A DNA stretch of 64,000 bases, from NCBI RefSeq assembly GCF_000716605.1, contig NZ_JNXE01000016.1, forward strand, positions 1 through 64,000, written 5' to 3'. The DNA is from Streptomyces sp. NRRL F-525 (GTDB lineage Bacteria; Actinomycetota; Actinomycetes; Streptomycetales; Streptomycetaceae). The notes under the pieces are model-generated. The model was not told where the DNA came from and searched no databases. It was given only the letters and a program-made list of their open reading frames with translations. Of this stretch, positions 17,977-27,665 are shown piece by piece; position 1 is the first letter of the stretch, and each line of letters opens with the position of its first letter. The translations under genes and the position numbers were made by a program.

Positions 17977-18426
17977 GTGAACCATCCCGACCGCCGCACC
18001 GGGTACGTCACCTGGCAGATCGGCCAGATCATGGCGGCCCGGATGGAGCGCGCCCTGCGCCCGCTCCAGCTCACGCTCGCCCAGCACCGGGCCCTGATGC
18101 AGGCCGTCCTCGACCCGGGGGTCTCCAGCGCGACCGCCGCGCGCAGGGCGGCGATCACCCCGCAGTCGATGGGCACGGCGGTCAACGGGCTGGTCGAGCG
18201 CGGGATGCTGGAGCGGCGTACGACACCCGGCGACCGGCGCACCCAGCGCCTGCACGCGACCGAGGCCGGCGTACGGCTCGCGGCGGAGGCCGCGGAGACG
18301 GTGGACGCCGCCCACGCCGAGGCGCTTCAGGCGCTGACGCCCGCGGAGCAGGAGCAGACGCACGCGCTACTGCTCAAGCTGCTGGCGTCGCTGAACCCTT
18401 CCGCCCTGGAGGGCGACCTGTCCTGA
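17977..18426 (+). CDS. MarR-family transcriptional regulator
   Basis: 149-residue winged-helix regulator. The DNA-binding part runs through LTLAQHRALMQAVLDPG, ATAARRAAITPQSMGTAVNGLVERG and the wing LERRTTPGDRRTQRLHATEAG; flanking helices form the dimer. GTG 17977 has AGAGG at a good distance. It likely represses the divergent YhgE-like gene and itself through the palindrome at 17918-17958. Confidence 0.85.
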   Translation: MNHPDRRTGYVTWQIGQIMAARMERALRPLQLTLAQHRALMQAVLDPGVSSATAARRAAITPQSMGTAVNGLVERGMLERRTTPGDRRTQRLHATEAGVRLAAEAAETVDAAHAEALQALTPAEQEQTHALLLKLLASLNPSALEGDLS

Positions 18427-18441
18427 AGAGCCGGACAGGCG

Positions 18442-19155
18442 TTACTCCCAGACCACCACGTTGCGCCGCACCGGCACCGTCGAAGGACCGCTGGCGAACA
18501 ACTCCGGTGAATGCGCCCGGATGCGCTCGATGTCGCTGAAGACGGCCCGGAGATGGGTGCGCATGGCGGCGCGGGCGAGCGGGATGTCGCCGGCGACGAC
18601 CGCGTCGTAGATCTCGCGGTGCTGGCGGGCGAAGACGGCCGGGGAGACGTTCTCGTGGAGGCCGAGGCGGCGGGCCCGGTCGAGGTGGCCCTTGGCGGCG
18701 GCGACGTTGGTCCACACGTTGCCGTGGCCGCTCAGCCGCATCAGGCCCTGGTGGAACGCCTCGTCGAGGTCGAAGAACTCCTCCAGGCCGAGGTCCGCGC
18801 GCTGCTGCCGGGCGAGGTTCTCGCGGAGTTCGCCGTCGACCTCGGGGTCGAGTGCGGCGGGCAGGTCGTCCAGTGAGGCGAGTTCGACGGCCTCCCGCAG
18901 GAACTGCGCGTCGGCGACCTGGGACGGGTCCACCCGGGAGACGAACGAGCCGATCTTCGGGAAGACCTGCACCAGGCCCTCCTGCGACAGCAGGATCAGG
19001 CTCTCCCGCACCGGGGTCCGGCTGACACCGAGCGAGGCCGCGAGTTCGTTCTCCGACAGAGCTGCGCCCGGGGCGAGTTCGAGGGTCAGGACCATCTGAC
19101 GCAGTTTCAGATAGATCGCGCGCCGACTGGTGCGGTCCCGATTCGAGTGAGCCAT
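18442..19155 (-). CDS. GntR/FadR-family regulator of the uronate operon
   Basis: 237 residues. The N-terminal winged helix includes LKLRQMVLTLELAPGAALSE and SLGVSRTPVRESLILLSQEG; the C-terminal FCD helical effector domain has the metal-binding FFDLDEAFHQGLM pattern (Asp/His) and a later HREIYDAVVAGD. FCD regulators bind sugar acids. It is divergent from the mannonate dehydratase operon, and a perfect 12-bp palindrome CTTGTATACAAG lies between them. Likely a repressor relieved by mannonate, fructuronate or KDG. Confidence 0.85.
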   Translation of the reverse strand: MAHSNRDRTSRRAIYLKLRQMVLTLELAPGAALSENELAASLGVSRTPVRESLILLSQEGLVQVFPKIGSFVSRVDPSQVADAQFLREAVELASLDDLPAALDPEVDGELRENLARQQRADLGLEEFFDLDEAFHQGLMRLSGHGNVWTNVAAAKGHLDRARRLGLHENVSPAVFARQHREIYDAVVAGDIPLARAAMRTHLRAVFSDIERIRAHSPELFASGPSTVPVRRNVVVWE

Positions 19156-19202
19156 GCGGCCATCGTATCCGTGACGCGACCATTGCCACTTCCCGACACA
19201 TG

Positions 19203-19214
19203 CTTGTATACAAG
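19203..19214. promoter_or_regulatory. Candidate GntR operator
   Basis: Perfect palindrome CTTGTATACAAG, 64 bp upstream of the mannonate dehydratase start and 48 bp upstream of the GntR start. The TTGTATACAA core is typical for FCD-type GntR proteins of actinomycetes. Confidence 0.65.
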
Positions 19215-19277
19215 TGCTGAGCGACCGGCGGCGGACCCCGGTCGACCGGCAACAGGACACGGTTAGGAGAGCCACCC

Positions 19278-20486
19278 GTGAGCAAGATCGAGCGCGTCGA
19301 GGTGTTCGTCGCCTCCCCCGGGCGCACGTTCGTCACGCTGCGCATCACCACGGACGACGGTGTGACGGGCCTCGGCGACGCCACGCTCAACGGACGCGAA
19401 CTGGCCGTGGCGAGCTATCTGCGCGACCACGTGGTCCCGCTGCTGATCGGCAAGGACCCCGCCCGCATCGAGGACATGTGGCAGTACCTGTACCGAGGCG
19501 CCTACTGGCGGCGCGGACCGGTCACCATGACGGCGATCGCGGCCGTCGACACCGCGCTGTGGGACATCAAGGGCAAGACCGCGGGCCTGCCCGTCTACCA
19601 GCTCCTCGGCGGCCGCTCCCGGGACGGCGTACTCGTCTACTCGCACGCCAGCGGCACCGACGTGCCGTCCCTCCTCGACGACGTCGAGCGCTACCTGGAG
19701 TTGGGCTACAAGGCCGTCCGCGCGCAGGCCGCCGTCCCCGACGTCGGCGGCACCTACGGCGTCCGCAAGGGGAAGGTCTACGAACCCGCCGCGACCGAGC
19801 TGCCCGACGAGCAACCCTGGGACACCGAGGCCTACTTGGGGTTCGCGCCCACGTATCTGGAAGCCGTCCGGGAACGCTTCGGCTTCGGCTTCCACCTCCT
19901 CCACGACGTCCATCACCGGCTCACCCCGATCGAGGCGGCGCGGTTCGGCAAGAGCGTCGAGGCGTGCCGGCTGTTCTGGATGGAGGACCCGACTCCGGCC
20001 GAGAACCAGGAGGCGTTCCGGCTCATCCGGCAGCACACCACGACCCCGATCGCGGTGGGCGAGGTGATGAACTCGATCTGGGACGTCCAGCACCTCATCA
20101 CCGAGCAGCTCATCGACTACGTCCGCACCACCGTCGTGCACGCGGGCGGCATCACCCACCTGCGGCGGATCTTCGACCTCGCCGCGCTGTACCAGGTACG
20201 GACCGGTTCGCACGGCGCGACCGACCTCTCCCCCGTCAGCATGGCGGCGGCGGTGCACCTCGACATCAGCGTGCCGAACTTCGGCATCCAGGAGCACATG
20301 GGCCATCCCGACGAGGCGGCCGAGGTGTTCCGGACCGGGGTCACGTTCGCCGACGGGATGCTCCATCCCTCGGAGGAACCGGGGTTGGGCGTCGAGTACG
20401 ACGAGAAGGCGGCGGAGCGTTTCCCGTACCAGCAGCGCTATCTTCCGGTCGCGCGGCGTCTCGACGGGTCGGTGCACGACTGGTGA
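19278..20486 (+). CDS. D-mannonate dehydratase, enolase superfamily (ManD)
   Basis: 402 residues, exactly the usual ManD length. Converts D-mannonate to 2-keto-3-deoxy-D-gluconate (KDG). Metal ligands are D210 (in [11 protein letters not shown]), E236 (in WMEDPTP) and E262 (in [10 protein letters not shown]); His212 follows the first ligand as in characterised ManDs, and Tyr160 with Arg148 sit where the second acid/base pair is expected. The [10 protein letters not shown] loop and C-terminal [14 protein letters not shown] are also family motifs. First gene of a six-gene operon for hexuronate breakdown. Some ManD-like proteins instead use gluconate poorly, but the KDG kinase and aldolase downstream support mannonate. 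Confidence 0.9.
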   Translation: MSKIERVEVFVASPGRTFVTLRITTDDGVTGLGDATLNGRELAVASYLRDHVVPLLIGKDPARIEDMWQYLYRGAYWRRGPVTMTAIAAVDTALWDIKGKTAGLPVYQLLGGRSRDGVLVYSHASGTDVPSLLDDVERYLELGYKAVRAQAAVPDVGGTYGVRKGKVYEPAATELPDEQPWDTEAYLGFAPTYLEAVRERFGFGFHLLHDVHHRLTPIEAARFGKSVEACRLFWMEDPTPAENQEAFRLIRQHTTTPIAVGEVMNSIWDVQHLITEQLIDYVRTTVVHAGGITHLRRIFDLAALYQVRTGSHGATDLSPVSMAAAVHLDISVPNFGIQEHMGHPDEAAEVFRTGVTFADGMLHPSEEPGLGVEYDEKAAERFPYQQRYLPVARRLDGSVHDW

Positions 20487-21952
20487 GCGGCATCGGACTT
20501 CCCGCGAGGGGTGCCGGGCTCCCCGCACTGAACCGTGCGGCACCGCTCGCCCCGCAGACACGACCCGCCGTCGACCCCGCCCAACTCCGCACCCATGTAG
20601 TCCACTTCGGGCTCGGCGCCTTCCACCGCGCCCACCAGGCGGTCTACACCGAGAACGCCGCCGCGCTGTCCGGCGAGCCCTGGGGCATCACCGCCGTGGC
20701 GCCGAGGTCGGCGGCGACCGTACGCGCCCTGCGCGAACAGGACTTCCTGTACTCGCTCACCGAGCGCCGCCCGGAGGGCCCCCGCACCCGGGTCGTCGGC
20801 TCGGTGATCGACGCGCTGACCATGGGCCCGGACGCCAAGGCGGTCCACGCGCTGCTCGCCGATCCCGAGGTGACGGTGGTGACGCTGACCGTGACCGAGA
20901 AGGGCTATCAACGGCTCGCGTCCACAGGCGGGTTGGACACGGCCGCCGTCGCCGCCGACCTCGCGGCCGGCCCTGACGGCCCGTTCAGTACGGCAGTTGG
21001 GGCCCTGGCCGCTGGACTGGCGGCGCGGGCACGGGCGGGCGGCGCGCCGATCAGCGTCGTGTCCTGCGACAACATGGCGGACAACGGCGCCGTACTCGGC
21101 CGGGTGGTACGGGAGTTCGTCGAGGCGTCCAACTGGCCCGACCGGCACCGGATCCTGGACCGGATCGCCGAGACCGTCGCCTTCCCCGCAACGGTGGTCG
21201 ACCGGATCGTGCCCGCGACGAGCGAGGCCGACCGCGTGGCCGCCGCGACCGCCCTCGGGGCACGCGACGAACTCGCCGTGACGGCCGAACCGTACCGGCA
21301 GTGGGTCCTGGAGGACTCCTTCGCCGCCGCCCGGCCGCCCTGGGAACTCGACGGCGCCCTGTTCGTCAGGGATGTGACGCCGTATCAGCTCACGAAGCTG
21401 CGGCTGCTGAACGGCTCCCACTCCGCCCTCGCGTACCTGGGGACGGCAGCGGGCCTCACCACCATCTCCGAGACCATGGCGGCCAGTTGGGGCGAGCGGC
21501 TGGTCCGCGCGCTGTGCGCGGAGGTCGCGCCCACGCTCCCGCCCGGCGGCCCCGACCCGTCCGCGTACGCCGACGATCTCGTCGTACGGTTCCGCAATCC
21601 CGCGATGCGGCACCTGCTGCGGCAGATCGGCTCCGACGGTTCGCTGAAGATCACGGAACGCTGGCTGCCCGCGTTGCGCAGCCTGCGCGAACGGGGCGCG
21701 GGCACGCCAGTGCTCGAACTCGCCCTCGCCGCCTGGGTGTTGAGCACCCGGAGCACCCGGAACACCGACGCACCGACCGACCCCGCCGCCGACGCCCTCG
21801 CCGCCTGTTGGGACGGGACGACCACTCCCGTGAAGACGGTTCGCGCACTGCTGCGCGTCCTCGGCGCCACGGACCTGGCCGACGACGACCGGCTCACCGC
21901 CGCGATCGCCGACCGACTGCCCGGCCTCCGCGCCGGCCGCATCGAGATCTGA
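20483..21952 (+). CDS. Mannitol dehydrogenase-family reductase, probably fructuronate reductase
   Basis: 489 residues. The Rossmann start [19 protein letters not shown] is the hallmark of long-chain mannitol dehydrogenases and fructuronate/tagaturonate reductases; the C-terminal domain carries the catalytic [16 protein letters not shown] motif with its Lys, Asn and His. In this operon it would reduce D-fructuronate to D-mannonate, the substrate of the preceding dehydratase. GTG 20483 overlaps that gene's stop as GTGA. Mannitol oxidation is the alternative activity of the fold. Confidence 0.85.
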   Translation: MSGIGLPARGAGLPALNRAAPLAPQTRPAVDPAQLRTHVVHFGLGAFHRAHQAVYTENAAALSGEPWGITAVAPRSAATVRALREQDFLYSLTERRPEGPRTRVVGSVIDALTMGPDAKAVHALLADPEVTVVTLTVTEKGYQRLASTGGLDTAAVAADLAAGPDGPFSTAVGALAAGLAARARAGGAPISVVSCDNMADNGAVLGRVVREFVEASNWPDRHRILDRIAETVAFPATVVDRIVPATSEADRVAAATALGARDELAVTAEPYRQWVLEDSFAAARPPWELDGALFVRDVTPYQLTKLRLLNGSHSALAYLGTAAGLTTISETMAASWGERLVRALCAEVAPTLPPGGPDPSAYADDLVVRFRNPAMRHLLRQIGSDGSLKITERWLPALRSLRERGAGTPVLELALAAWVLSTRSTRNTDAPTDPAADALAACWDGTTTPVKTVRALLRVLGATDLADDDRLTAAIADRLPGLRAGRIEI

Positions 21953-22023
21953 ACCCCCGCCCCCAAGCCCACTCCCCTGCCCGTCCGCCCGCTCAACTCG
22001 GCTCACGAACAACGGAGTTCATG

Positions 22024-23424
22024 ATGCAGGACACCCCCGTCCCCGCCCTCACGGAACCATCGCCGCCCGCCCGGCGCACGACCCGCGATCTCACCAAGGC
22101 CGCCGTCTCGGGCTGGCTCGGTACGGCCATGGAGTTCATGGACTTCCAGCTGTACTCGCTGGCCGCCGCGATCGTCTTCAACAAGATCTTCTTCCCGGAC
22201 GTCAGCCCGGCCATCGGCCTGATCGCCGCGATGGCGACCTACGGCGTCGGCTACGTCGCCCGCCTCGCCGGTGCGGTCTACTTCGGGCGGATGGGCGACC
22301 GGATCGGCCGCAAGAAGGTCCTCGTCATCACCATCCTGCTGATGGGCGGGTCCACCACCCTCATCGGCGCGCTGCCCACCTACGCCGCGATCGGCATCCT
22401 CGCGCCGAGCCTGCTGGTCCTGCTGCGGCTGGTGCAGGGCTTCGGCGCCGGGGCGGAGATAGCCGGGGCGACCGTGCTGCTCGCCGAGTACGCTCCGGTG
22501 CGCAGGCGCGGCCTGATCGCCTCGCTGGTGTCGCTCGGCACGAACTCCGGGACGCTCGCCGCGTCGGGTCTGTGGGCCATCCTCATCGGCGTGCTCAGCG
22601 AGGACCAACTCCTCGCCTGGGGCTGGCGGTTGCCGTTCCTGCTGAGCTTCGTCCTCATGCTCTTCGCGGTCTGGCTGCGACGCGACCTCAAGGAGAGCCC
22701 GGTCTTCGAGGAACGCGCCGATGTCGTCGACGGCGTGGCGATGACCCGCGGCGAGGTCGAGTCCACGATCGCCGAGGAGGGCGAACACCGGGTCGACGTC
22801 CTCGCGGCGGACATCCGCCAGCGCAAGGGCAGGGCGTTCTTCCTCGCGCTCGGCCTGCGCCTGGGCCAGGCGGGCAACTCCGGGCTGATCCAGACGTTCC
22901 TCGTCGGCTACATCGCCACCAACCTCTCGGTCGGCCGCTCCGTCCCCACGGACGCGATCGTCTACGGCTCGCTGCTCGGCTTCGCCACCGTGCCGGCCGT
23001 GGGCCTGCTCGGCGACCGCTACGGACGCCGCCCCGTCTACATGGCGTTCTCGCTGCTGACCGCCGTGATCGCCTTCCCGGTGATGTTCCTCATCGCGTCC
23101 GGCTCCGCGGCGGCGGTGATGTCCGGCATGGTGCTCGGCCTGAACGTCGGGGTCCTCGGCCTGTTCTCGCTGGAGAGCGTGACGATGGCCGAACTCTTCG
23201 GCTCCCGCACCCGGTTCACCCAGCTCGCGCTCGCCAAGGAGGTCGGCGGCATCCTCACCACCGCGATCGGCCCGGTCCTCGCGGCCTCGCTCACCGCCGT
23301 CACCGGCAGCTGGTGGCCCATCGCGGTGATGCTCATCGTCTACTCGCTCATCACCCTCGTCAGCGCGTATCTCGCCCCCGAGACACGCGGACGCGACCTG
23401 GTCCGACTGGAGGACGCCGTATGA
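22024..23424 (+). CDS. MFS transporter of the MHS family, probably sugar acid uptake
   Basis: 466 residues with about twelve membrane segments. The loop motif GRMGDRIGRKKVL after helix 2 and GDRYGRRPVY after helix 8 are classic MFS signatures; RLVQGFGAGAEIAGA is the MHS (metabolite:H+ symporter) signature. The central loop is long and charged (ADVVDGVAMTRGEVEST region). Operon position implies import of a hexuronate or aldonate with protons. Two adjacent ATGs exist at 22021 and 22024; GGAG spacing favours the second. Confidence 0.8.
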   Translation: MQDTPVPALTEPSPPARRTTRDLTKAAVSGWLGTAMEFMDFQLYSLAAAIVFNKIFFPDVSPAIGLIAAMATYGVGYVARLAGAVYFGRMGDRIGRKKVLVITILLMGGSTTLIGALPTYAAIGILAPSLLVLLRLVQGFGAGAEIAGATVLLAEYAPVRRRGLIASLVSLGTNSGTLAASGLWAILIGVLSEDQLLAWGWRLPFLLSFVLMLFAVWLRRDLKESPVFEERADVVDGVAMTRGEVESTIAEEGEHRVDVLAADIRQRKGRAFFLALGLRLGQAGNSGLIQTFLVGYIATNLSVGRSVPTDAIVYGSLLGFATVPAVGLLGDRYGRRPVYMAFSLLTAVIAFPVMFLIASGSAAAVMSGMVLGLNVGVLGLFSLESVTMAELFGSRTRFTQLALAKEVGGILTTAIGPVLAASLTAVTGSWWPIAVMLIVYSLITLVSAYLAPETRGRDLVRLEDAV

Positions 23425-24542
23425 GTACGGGCCGTATGAGGGCCGTCGTGGTGCACGGCCCCGGAGACGTCCGCATCGACGAACGGGACCGGCCGACGCC
23501 GGGCGCGGGCGAGGTGCTGCTCGCGCTGGAGTGGGGCGGGATCTGCGGATCGGACATCGCCTACTGGAAGAACGGCGCGTCCGGAACCGCCTCGTTGGCC
23601 CACCCGCTGGTCCTCGGCCACGAGGTCGCGGGCCGGATCGCGGCACTCGGCGCCGGGGTCACCGGCCTGGACGAGGGACGGCAAGTCACCGTCCACCCGG
23701 CCCAGTTGGTGGGCGACGGCGTCCTCCCGGACCGGATCTCCGGACGCACCAACCTCTACCCACACGTCCGTTACTTCGGCTCGGCTGCCTTCGACCCGCA
23801 CACGGACGGCGGGTTCAGCGAATACCGTACGGTCCGCGCGGCCCAGGTCCGCCCGCTGCCGGACGGCGTCGACACCCAACAGGGCGCGCTGGCCGAGCCG
23901 TTGGCGGTCGCCCTGCACGCCGTGGGCCGGGTGCCGGCGCTGCGCGGGCGGACGGTCCTGGTCAACGGGGCAGGTCCCATCGGCTCGTTGGTGATCGCGG
24001 CGGCGAAACACTCCGGGGCGGGCACCGTCATCGCCGCCGACCTCTCCGCCAACTCCCTTGCCGTAGCGCGCGCGATGGGCGCCGACGAGACGCGGGACAT
24101 CTCGCGCGGCGAGTCCCTGCCGGAGGACGTCGAGGTCGTCTTCGAGGCGTCCGGCGCCCCCTCGGCGCTGGGCCCGGTCCTACGGTCCACCGCGCGCGGC
24201 GGCACCCTCGTCCAGGTCGGCAACCTCCCCGGTACGGCGGTCTCCGCGGCCCTCGGTGACCTGGTCACCCGCGAGATCACCTGGATCGGCTCCTACCGCT
24301 TCGTCGAGGAGATCGACGACGCGCTGCGCGCCCTGCGGGACGGGCTGGACGTGTCGCCGGTGATCACGCACCGGTTCCCGCTGGAGCGGGCGGAGGAGGC
24401 GCTGGCGGTGGCGGCGGATCCGGGGAGCGGGAGCAGCAAGGTGCTGCTGCGGTTGGGTGGCGGGCCCAACTCCGGTGCGGCTGACGCCGGTTGGTCCGAC
24501 TCTGATACGTCCCACTCCGGTACGTCCGACTCCGGTACGTGA
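23421..24542 (+). CDS. L-idonate 5-dehydrogenase-like zinc dehydrogenase
   Basis: 373-residue medium-chain dehydrogenase. Catalytic zinc ligands C42 (GGICGSD) and H67-E68 (LGHEVAG), the IdnD-like DIAYWKNGASGTA and RYFGSAAFDPHTDGGFSEY segments and the NAD motif NGAGPIGSLVI are present. The four cysteines of the usual structural-zinc lobe are absent: that loop reads GDGVLPDRISGRTNLYPHV. The last 15 residues come from three 15-bp tandem repeats (24495-24539). It probably oxidises idonate or a related hexonate to a keto-acid feeding the mannonate route. ATG 23421 overlaps the transporter stop as ATGA. Confidence 0.8.
   Translation: MSTGRMRAVVVHGPGDVRIDERDRPTPGAGEVLLALEWGGICGSDIAYWKNGASGTASLAHPLVLGHEVAGRIAALGAGVTGLDEGRQVTVHPAQLVGDGVLPDRISGRTNLYPHVRYFGSAAFDPHTDGGFSEYRTVRAAQVRPLPDGVDTQQGALAEPLAVALHAVGRVPALRGRTVLVNGAGPIGSLVIAAAKHSGAGTVIAADLSANSLAVARAMGADETRDISRGESLPEDVEVVFEASGAPSALGPVLRSTARGGTLVQVGNLPGTAVSAALGDLVTREITWIGSYRFVEEIDDALRALRDGLDVSPVITHRFPLERAEEALAVAADPGSGSSKVLLRLGGGPNSGAADAGWSDSDTSHSGTSDSGT
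24495..24539 (+). repeat. Three 15-bp tandem repeats at the 3' end of the dehydrogenase gene
   Basis: Units at 24495-24509, 24510-24524 and 24525-24539, of the type TCCGACTCCGGTACG, encode a SDSGT-like tail immediately before the stop. The tail is absent from typical family members as I know them. Confidence 0.75.
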
Positions 24543-24585
24543 CAAACAGGTCGCCCTTCGGAAGAACGAGAACCAGGAGATTCAC

Positions 24586-25602
24586 GTGCTCTTGCCCCCT
24601 ACGACCGACCGACGGGTGAAGGCTGCCGACGTCGTGTGCGTCGGCGAGACGATGGCCGTCCTCAGTCCGCCGGACAGCCGCCCGTTCGACGAGCAGCCGA
24701 CGCTCGCGATGGCCATCGGCGGTGCCGAGTCCAATGTCGCCTGCGGGCTCGCCGGTCTCGGTCACCGTGTCGCGTGGCTGAGCCGCCTGGGCGACGACCC
24801 GTTCGCGCGCCGCATCCTGGCCGAACTCACCGCGCGGGGCGTGGACGTGACGGGAGTGGAGACCGACCCGGCCCGCCCGACCGGCGTCTACTTCAAGGAC
24901 CCGGCACCGGAGGGCACCCGTACCCACTACTACCGGAGCGGATCGGCCGCGACCCTGATGGGCCCGGAACTGACCCGGCTGCCGGTGCTGCGCCGGGCCC
25001 GGATCGTGCACCTGTCGGGCGTCGCGGCGGCGCTCTCCGAGAGCTGTGCCGGGCTGTTGGAGGCGATCCTGGTCGACCGCGCGCTCAGCAGGGAGGCAGA
25101 CAAGGCTGGAGGCCCGATCGTCTCCTTCGACGTCAACCACCGCCCCGTGCTGTGGCGTTCGGGCACGGCGGACGCCGCGAAGAACCTGCTCACCCTCGCC
25201 CGCGCCGCCGACATCGTGTTCGTCGGCCGGGACGAGGCCGAGGCGCTGTGGGGCACGGCCCGCCCGGACGACGTGGCCGAACTCCTCGGCCCCGCACCGC
25301 TGATCGTCGTCAAGGACGCCGAACACGGAGCGACCTCGTACGCCGACGGCACCCGGACGTTCGTCCCCGCGCTGCCCACCCAGGTGGTCGAACCGGTGGG
25401 CGCGGGCGACGCGTTCGCCGCCGGTTACCTCTCGGCGGTACTGGAGAACCGGGACGAACGGTCCCGCCTGCGCCTCGGCCACATCGCAGCGTCCGCTGCG
25501 TTGCGGACACGGGACGACGTGCCCGAGATGCCACCGCGCACGGAGACCAATCACCGGCTCGCGCTGGACGACGCGGGGTGGTCCATGCCGGCGACGGCAT
25601 GA
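24586..25602 (+). CDS. 2-keto-3-deoxygluconate kinase (PfkB family)
   Basis: 338-residue ribokinase-fold sugar kinase. The N-terminal VCVGETMAVLSP and GGAESNVACGLAGLG motifs and the C-terminal ATP/anion-hole motif PVGAGDAFAAGYLSA with the catalytic Asp are intact; HYYRSGSAATLMGP is typical of KDG kinases. It phosphorylates KDG to KDPG. GTG 24586 is chosen for the AGGAGA five bases upstream. It sits between the dehydrogenase and the KDPG aldolase, as expected for the pathway. Confidence 0.9.
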   Translation: MLLPPTTDRRVKAADVVCVGETMAVLSPPDSRPFDEQPTLAMAIGGAESNVACGLAGLGHRVAWLSRLGDDPFARRILAELTARGVDVTGVETDPARPTGVYFKDPAPEGTRTHYYRSGSAATLMGPELTRLPVLRRARIVHLSGVAAALSESCAGLLEAILVDRALSREADKAGGPIVSFDVNHRPVLWRSGTADAAKNLLTLARAADIVFVGRDEAEALWGTARPDDVAELLGPAPLIVVKDAEHGATSYADGTRTFVPALPTQVVEPVGAGDAFAAGYLSAVLENRDERSRLRLGHIAASAALRTRDDVPEMPPRTETNHRLALDDAGWSMPATA

Positions 25603-25663
25603 ATCGGCGGACGCGAGCACACCCACCACAGACCCCTCCCCACCACCGAAGGAGCCCCCGCCC

Positions 25664-26305
25664 ATGACCCCCGACTTCCTCCCCCAGCTGACCAAGGACC
25701 GTGTGATCGCCGTCGTCCGGGCGCCGGAGATACCCGACGCCGCGGCGCTGTGCGAGGCGTTGCGGGCGGGTGGCATCCGGTGGATCGAGTTCACCCGGAC
25801 CACCCCCGGACTCGTCGGGCATCTGCGGCGCGCGGTGGCCGACGGGCAGGACGGTGTCGGTGCGGGGACGGTGATGACCGGCGCGCAGGCCGAGGAGTTG
25901 ATCGAGGCGGGGGCTCAGTACCTCGTCACCCCGGGCTGCCGACCCGGTGTCGCGGAGGCGGCAGCGGCGGCCGGGGTGCCGGTCGTCATGGGTGCCCTGA
26001 CGCCGACGGAGGTCGGGATGGCCCTCGACCTGGGCGTGGACGCGGTGAAGATCTTCCCGGCGCGCGCCTTCGGCCCCCGGCACTTCCGTGACCTGGCCGG
26101 TCCCTTTCCTGACGTACCGCTGGTGGCGTCCGGCGGGGTCAACGCGGAGAACGCGGCCGGGTTCCTCGCGGCCGGGGCGCGTGCGGTGTGCGCCGGTTCG
26201 GAGGTCGTACCGCCCGCTGTCGTGGCCGCGGGCGACTGGGCCGAGATCACGCGCCGGGCCCGCGCCTTCACCGACGCGCTGTCCGCCGTACCGTCACCGG
26301 TGTAG
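25664..26305 (+). CDS. KDPG aldolase (2-keto-3-deoxy-6-phosphogluconate aldolase)
   Basis: 213-residue class I aldolase that splits KDPG into pyruvate and glyceraldehyde 3-phosphate. The Schiff-base lysine is K129 in DAVKIFPA; the Glu in RWIEFT, the GAGTV loop and the phosphate-binding VASGGVNAEN segment are in place. AAGGAG precedes the ATG. Last gene of the operon, completing mannonate to central metabolism. An HGA (2-keto-4-hydroxyglutarate) activity is also common in this family. Confidence 0.9.
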   Translation: MTPDFLPQLTKDRVIAVVRAPEIPDAAALCEALRAGGIRWIEFTRTTPGLVGHLRRAVADGQDGVGAGTVMTGAQAEELIEAGAQYLVTPGCRPGVAEAAAAAGVPVVMGALTPTEVGMALDLGVDAVKIFPARAFGPRHFRDLAGPFPDVPLVASGGVNAENAAGFLAAGARAVCAGSEVVPPAVVAAGDWAEITRRARAFTDALSAVPSPV

Positions 26306-26329
26306 TCGTTACGACCGGCGTCGAACCGC

Positions 26330-27616
26330 TCACCCCACCGGCCGCCACATACCGTCGACCGGAATCCCCGCAGCCGCCGCGATCCGGTCGCGGGACGCGA
26401 GCAGCCGGGCCCTGAGCGTCGGCAGGTCAACGCCCACCAACTCCCCGTCCCGCTTGACCACTTGACCGGCGACGAGGACGGTGTCGACCAGGCCGGGGTG
26501 GCCCGCGCTGACGATGCTGCCGGCCGGGTCGGTGACCGGGAACACCGTCAGGTCGTCGGTGCGCAGGAGGATCAGGTCGGCGTCCTTGCCGGGGGTGACG
26601 CTGCCGGTGCGGGCGTCGAGTCCGCAGGAGCGGGCGGCGTCGATCGTGGTGAACTCCAGCAGGTCGCGGGAGCGCAGGCCGCCGTCCAGACCGCGCTGCA
26701 CGGCGAAGGCCGTACGCATCGTGGAGAACATGTCACCGCCGACCGAGGGGACGTCGTCGACGGACAGGGTCGGGCGCACGCCGGCCGCCGACGCCCGCCC
26801 GGTGACCGGCGATCCGAAGCCCATCTTCAGCTCGACGTCCGGGCTGACGGACAGGGAGGCGCCCGCGTCCGCGAGCATCCGCAGCTCTTCGTCGCTGATC
26901 CCGTTGGCGTGCACGAACGTGGTGGTCCCCCGCAGCAGACCGTGCGCGTGGAGGTCGGTGACCGTCCCGGCGGCTTCGATGTGCAGGCTGGTGCGCAGGC
27001 CGAGTTCGTCCGCCAGCTTCAGTTCGCGGGCGACGGTGTCCATGCCGGTGTCGTCGGGTCCGCGCAGGCCGAACGCCATCGTGACGAGGCCGTCCCCTGT
27101 CAGGTCGGCGCGGACGCGGCGGATGTCGGCGTCCACGGAGTCGGCGGTGCCCCAACCGGCACCGAGGCAGAAGATCGACCGTCCCGGCGCGTCCCGCAGC
27201 GCGGTGACGGCGGCGTCCTCGTGGTCGTGGGTCTGGGCGACGTGGTACCAGTCCAGCATCGTGGTCACGCCGGAGTGCAGCGCCTCCAGTCGGCCGAGCA
27301 GGGTGCCGACGTAGACGTCCTCGGGCCGGTAGTGGGGCTTGACCGTGCGGTGCATGGCCAGCGCCCACTCGGGGAAGGTCCAGTCCGCGCCGGCGCCCCG
27401 GAACGCGGTCTGCCAGCTGTGCCGGTGGTTGTCGACGAAACCGGGCATCACGATCCGGTCGGTCGCGTCGATCACCTCGGCGTCCGGAGCGTCGACGCGC
27501 TCCGCCACCTCGACGATCACACCGTCCTCGATCAGCACGTCACCGCGTCCGAGATCGCCGACCGCCGGGTCCATGCTGACCACGGTGCCGCCGGTGAGCA
27601 GGATTTTCTTCGTCAT
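26330..27616 (-). CDS. Amidohydrolase (cytosine/guanine deaminase-like, Atz/Trz family)
   Basis: 428-residue metal-dependent hydrolase. MPGFVDNHRHSWQ carries a modified HxH (NHRH), HIEAAG and HANGIS give the further His ligands, and SVDDVPS the metal Asp region; the flanking beta-sandwich includes GKDADLILLRTDDL. Substrate is likely an amino- or chloro-purine/pyrimidine or similar amide; I cannot say which. It converges with the uronate operon and lies upstream of nothing obviously related; the gamma-lyase gene is next to it in the same direction, with 49 bp between. Confidence 0.75.
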   Translation of the reverse strand: MTKKILLTGGTVVSMDPAVGDLGRGDVLIEDGVIVEVAERVDAPDAEVIDATDRIVMPGFVDNHRHSWQTAFRGAGADWTFPEWALAMHRTVKPHYRPEDVYVGTLLGRLEALHSGVTTMLDWYHVAQTHDHEDAAVTALRDAPGRSIFCLGAGWGTADSVDADIRRVRADLTGDGLVTMAFGLRGPDDTGMDTVARELKLADELGLRTSLHIEAAGTVTDLHAHGLLRGTTTFVHANGISDEELRMLADAGASLSVSPDVELKMGFGSPVTGRASAAGVRPTLSVDDVPSVGGDMFSTMRTAFAVQRGLDGGLRSRDLLEFTTIDAARSCGLDARTGSVTPGKDADLILLRTDDLTVFPVTDPAGSIVSAGHPGLVDTVLVAGQVVKRDGELVGVDLPTLRARLLASRDRIAAAAGIPVDGMWRPVG

Positions 27617-27665
27617 CGGAGGAACTCCTCAGTAGTGGGGGGGTGGTGGGGGTGTCGTCACCCGC

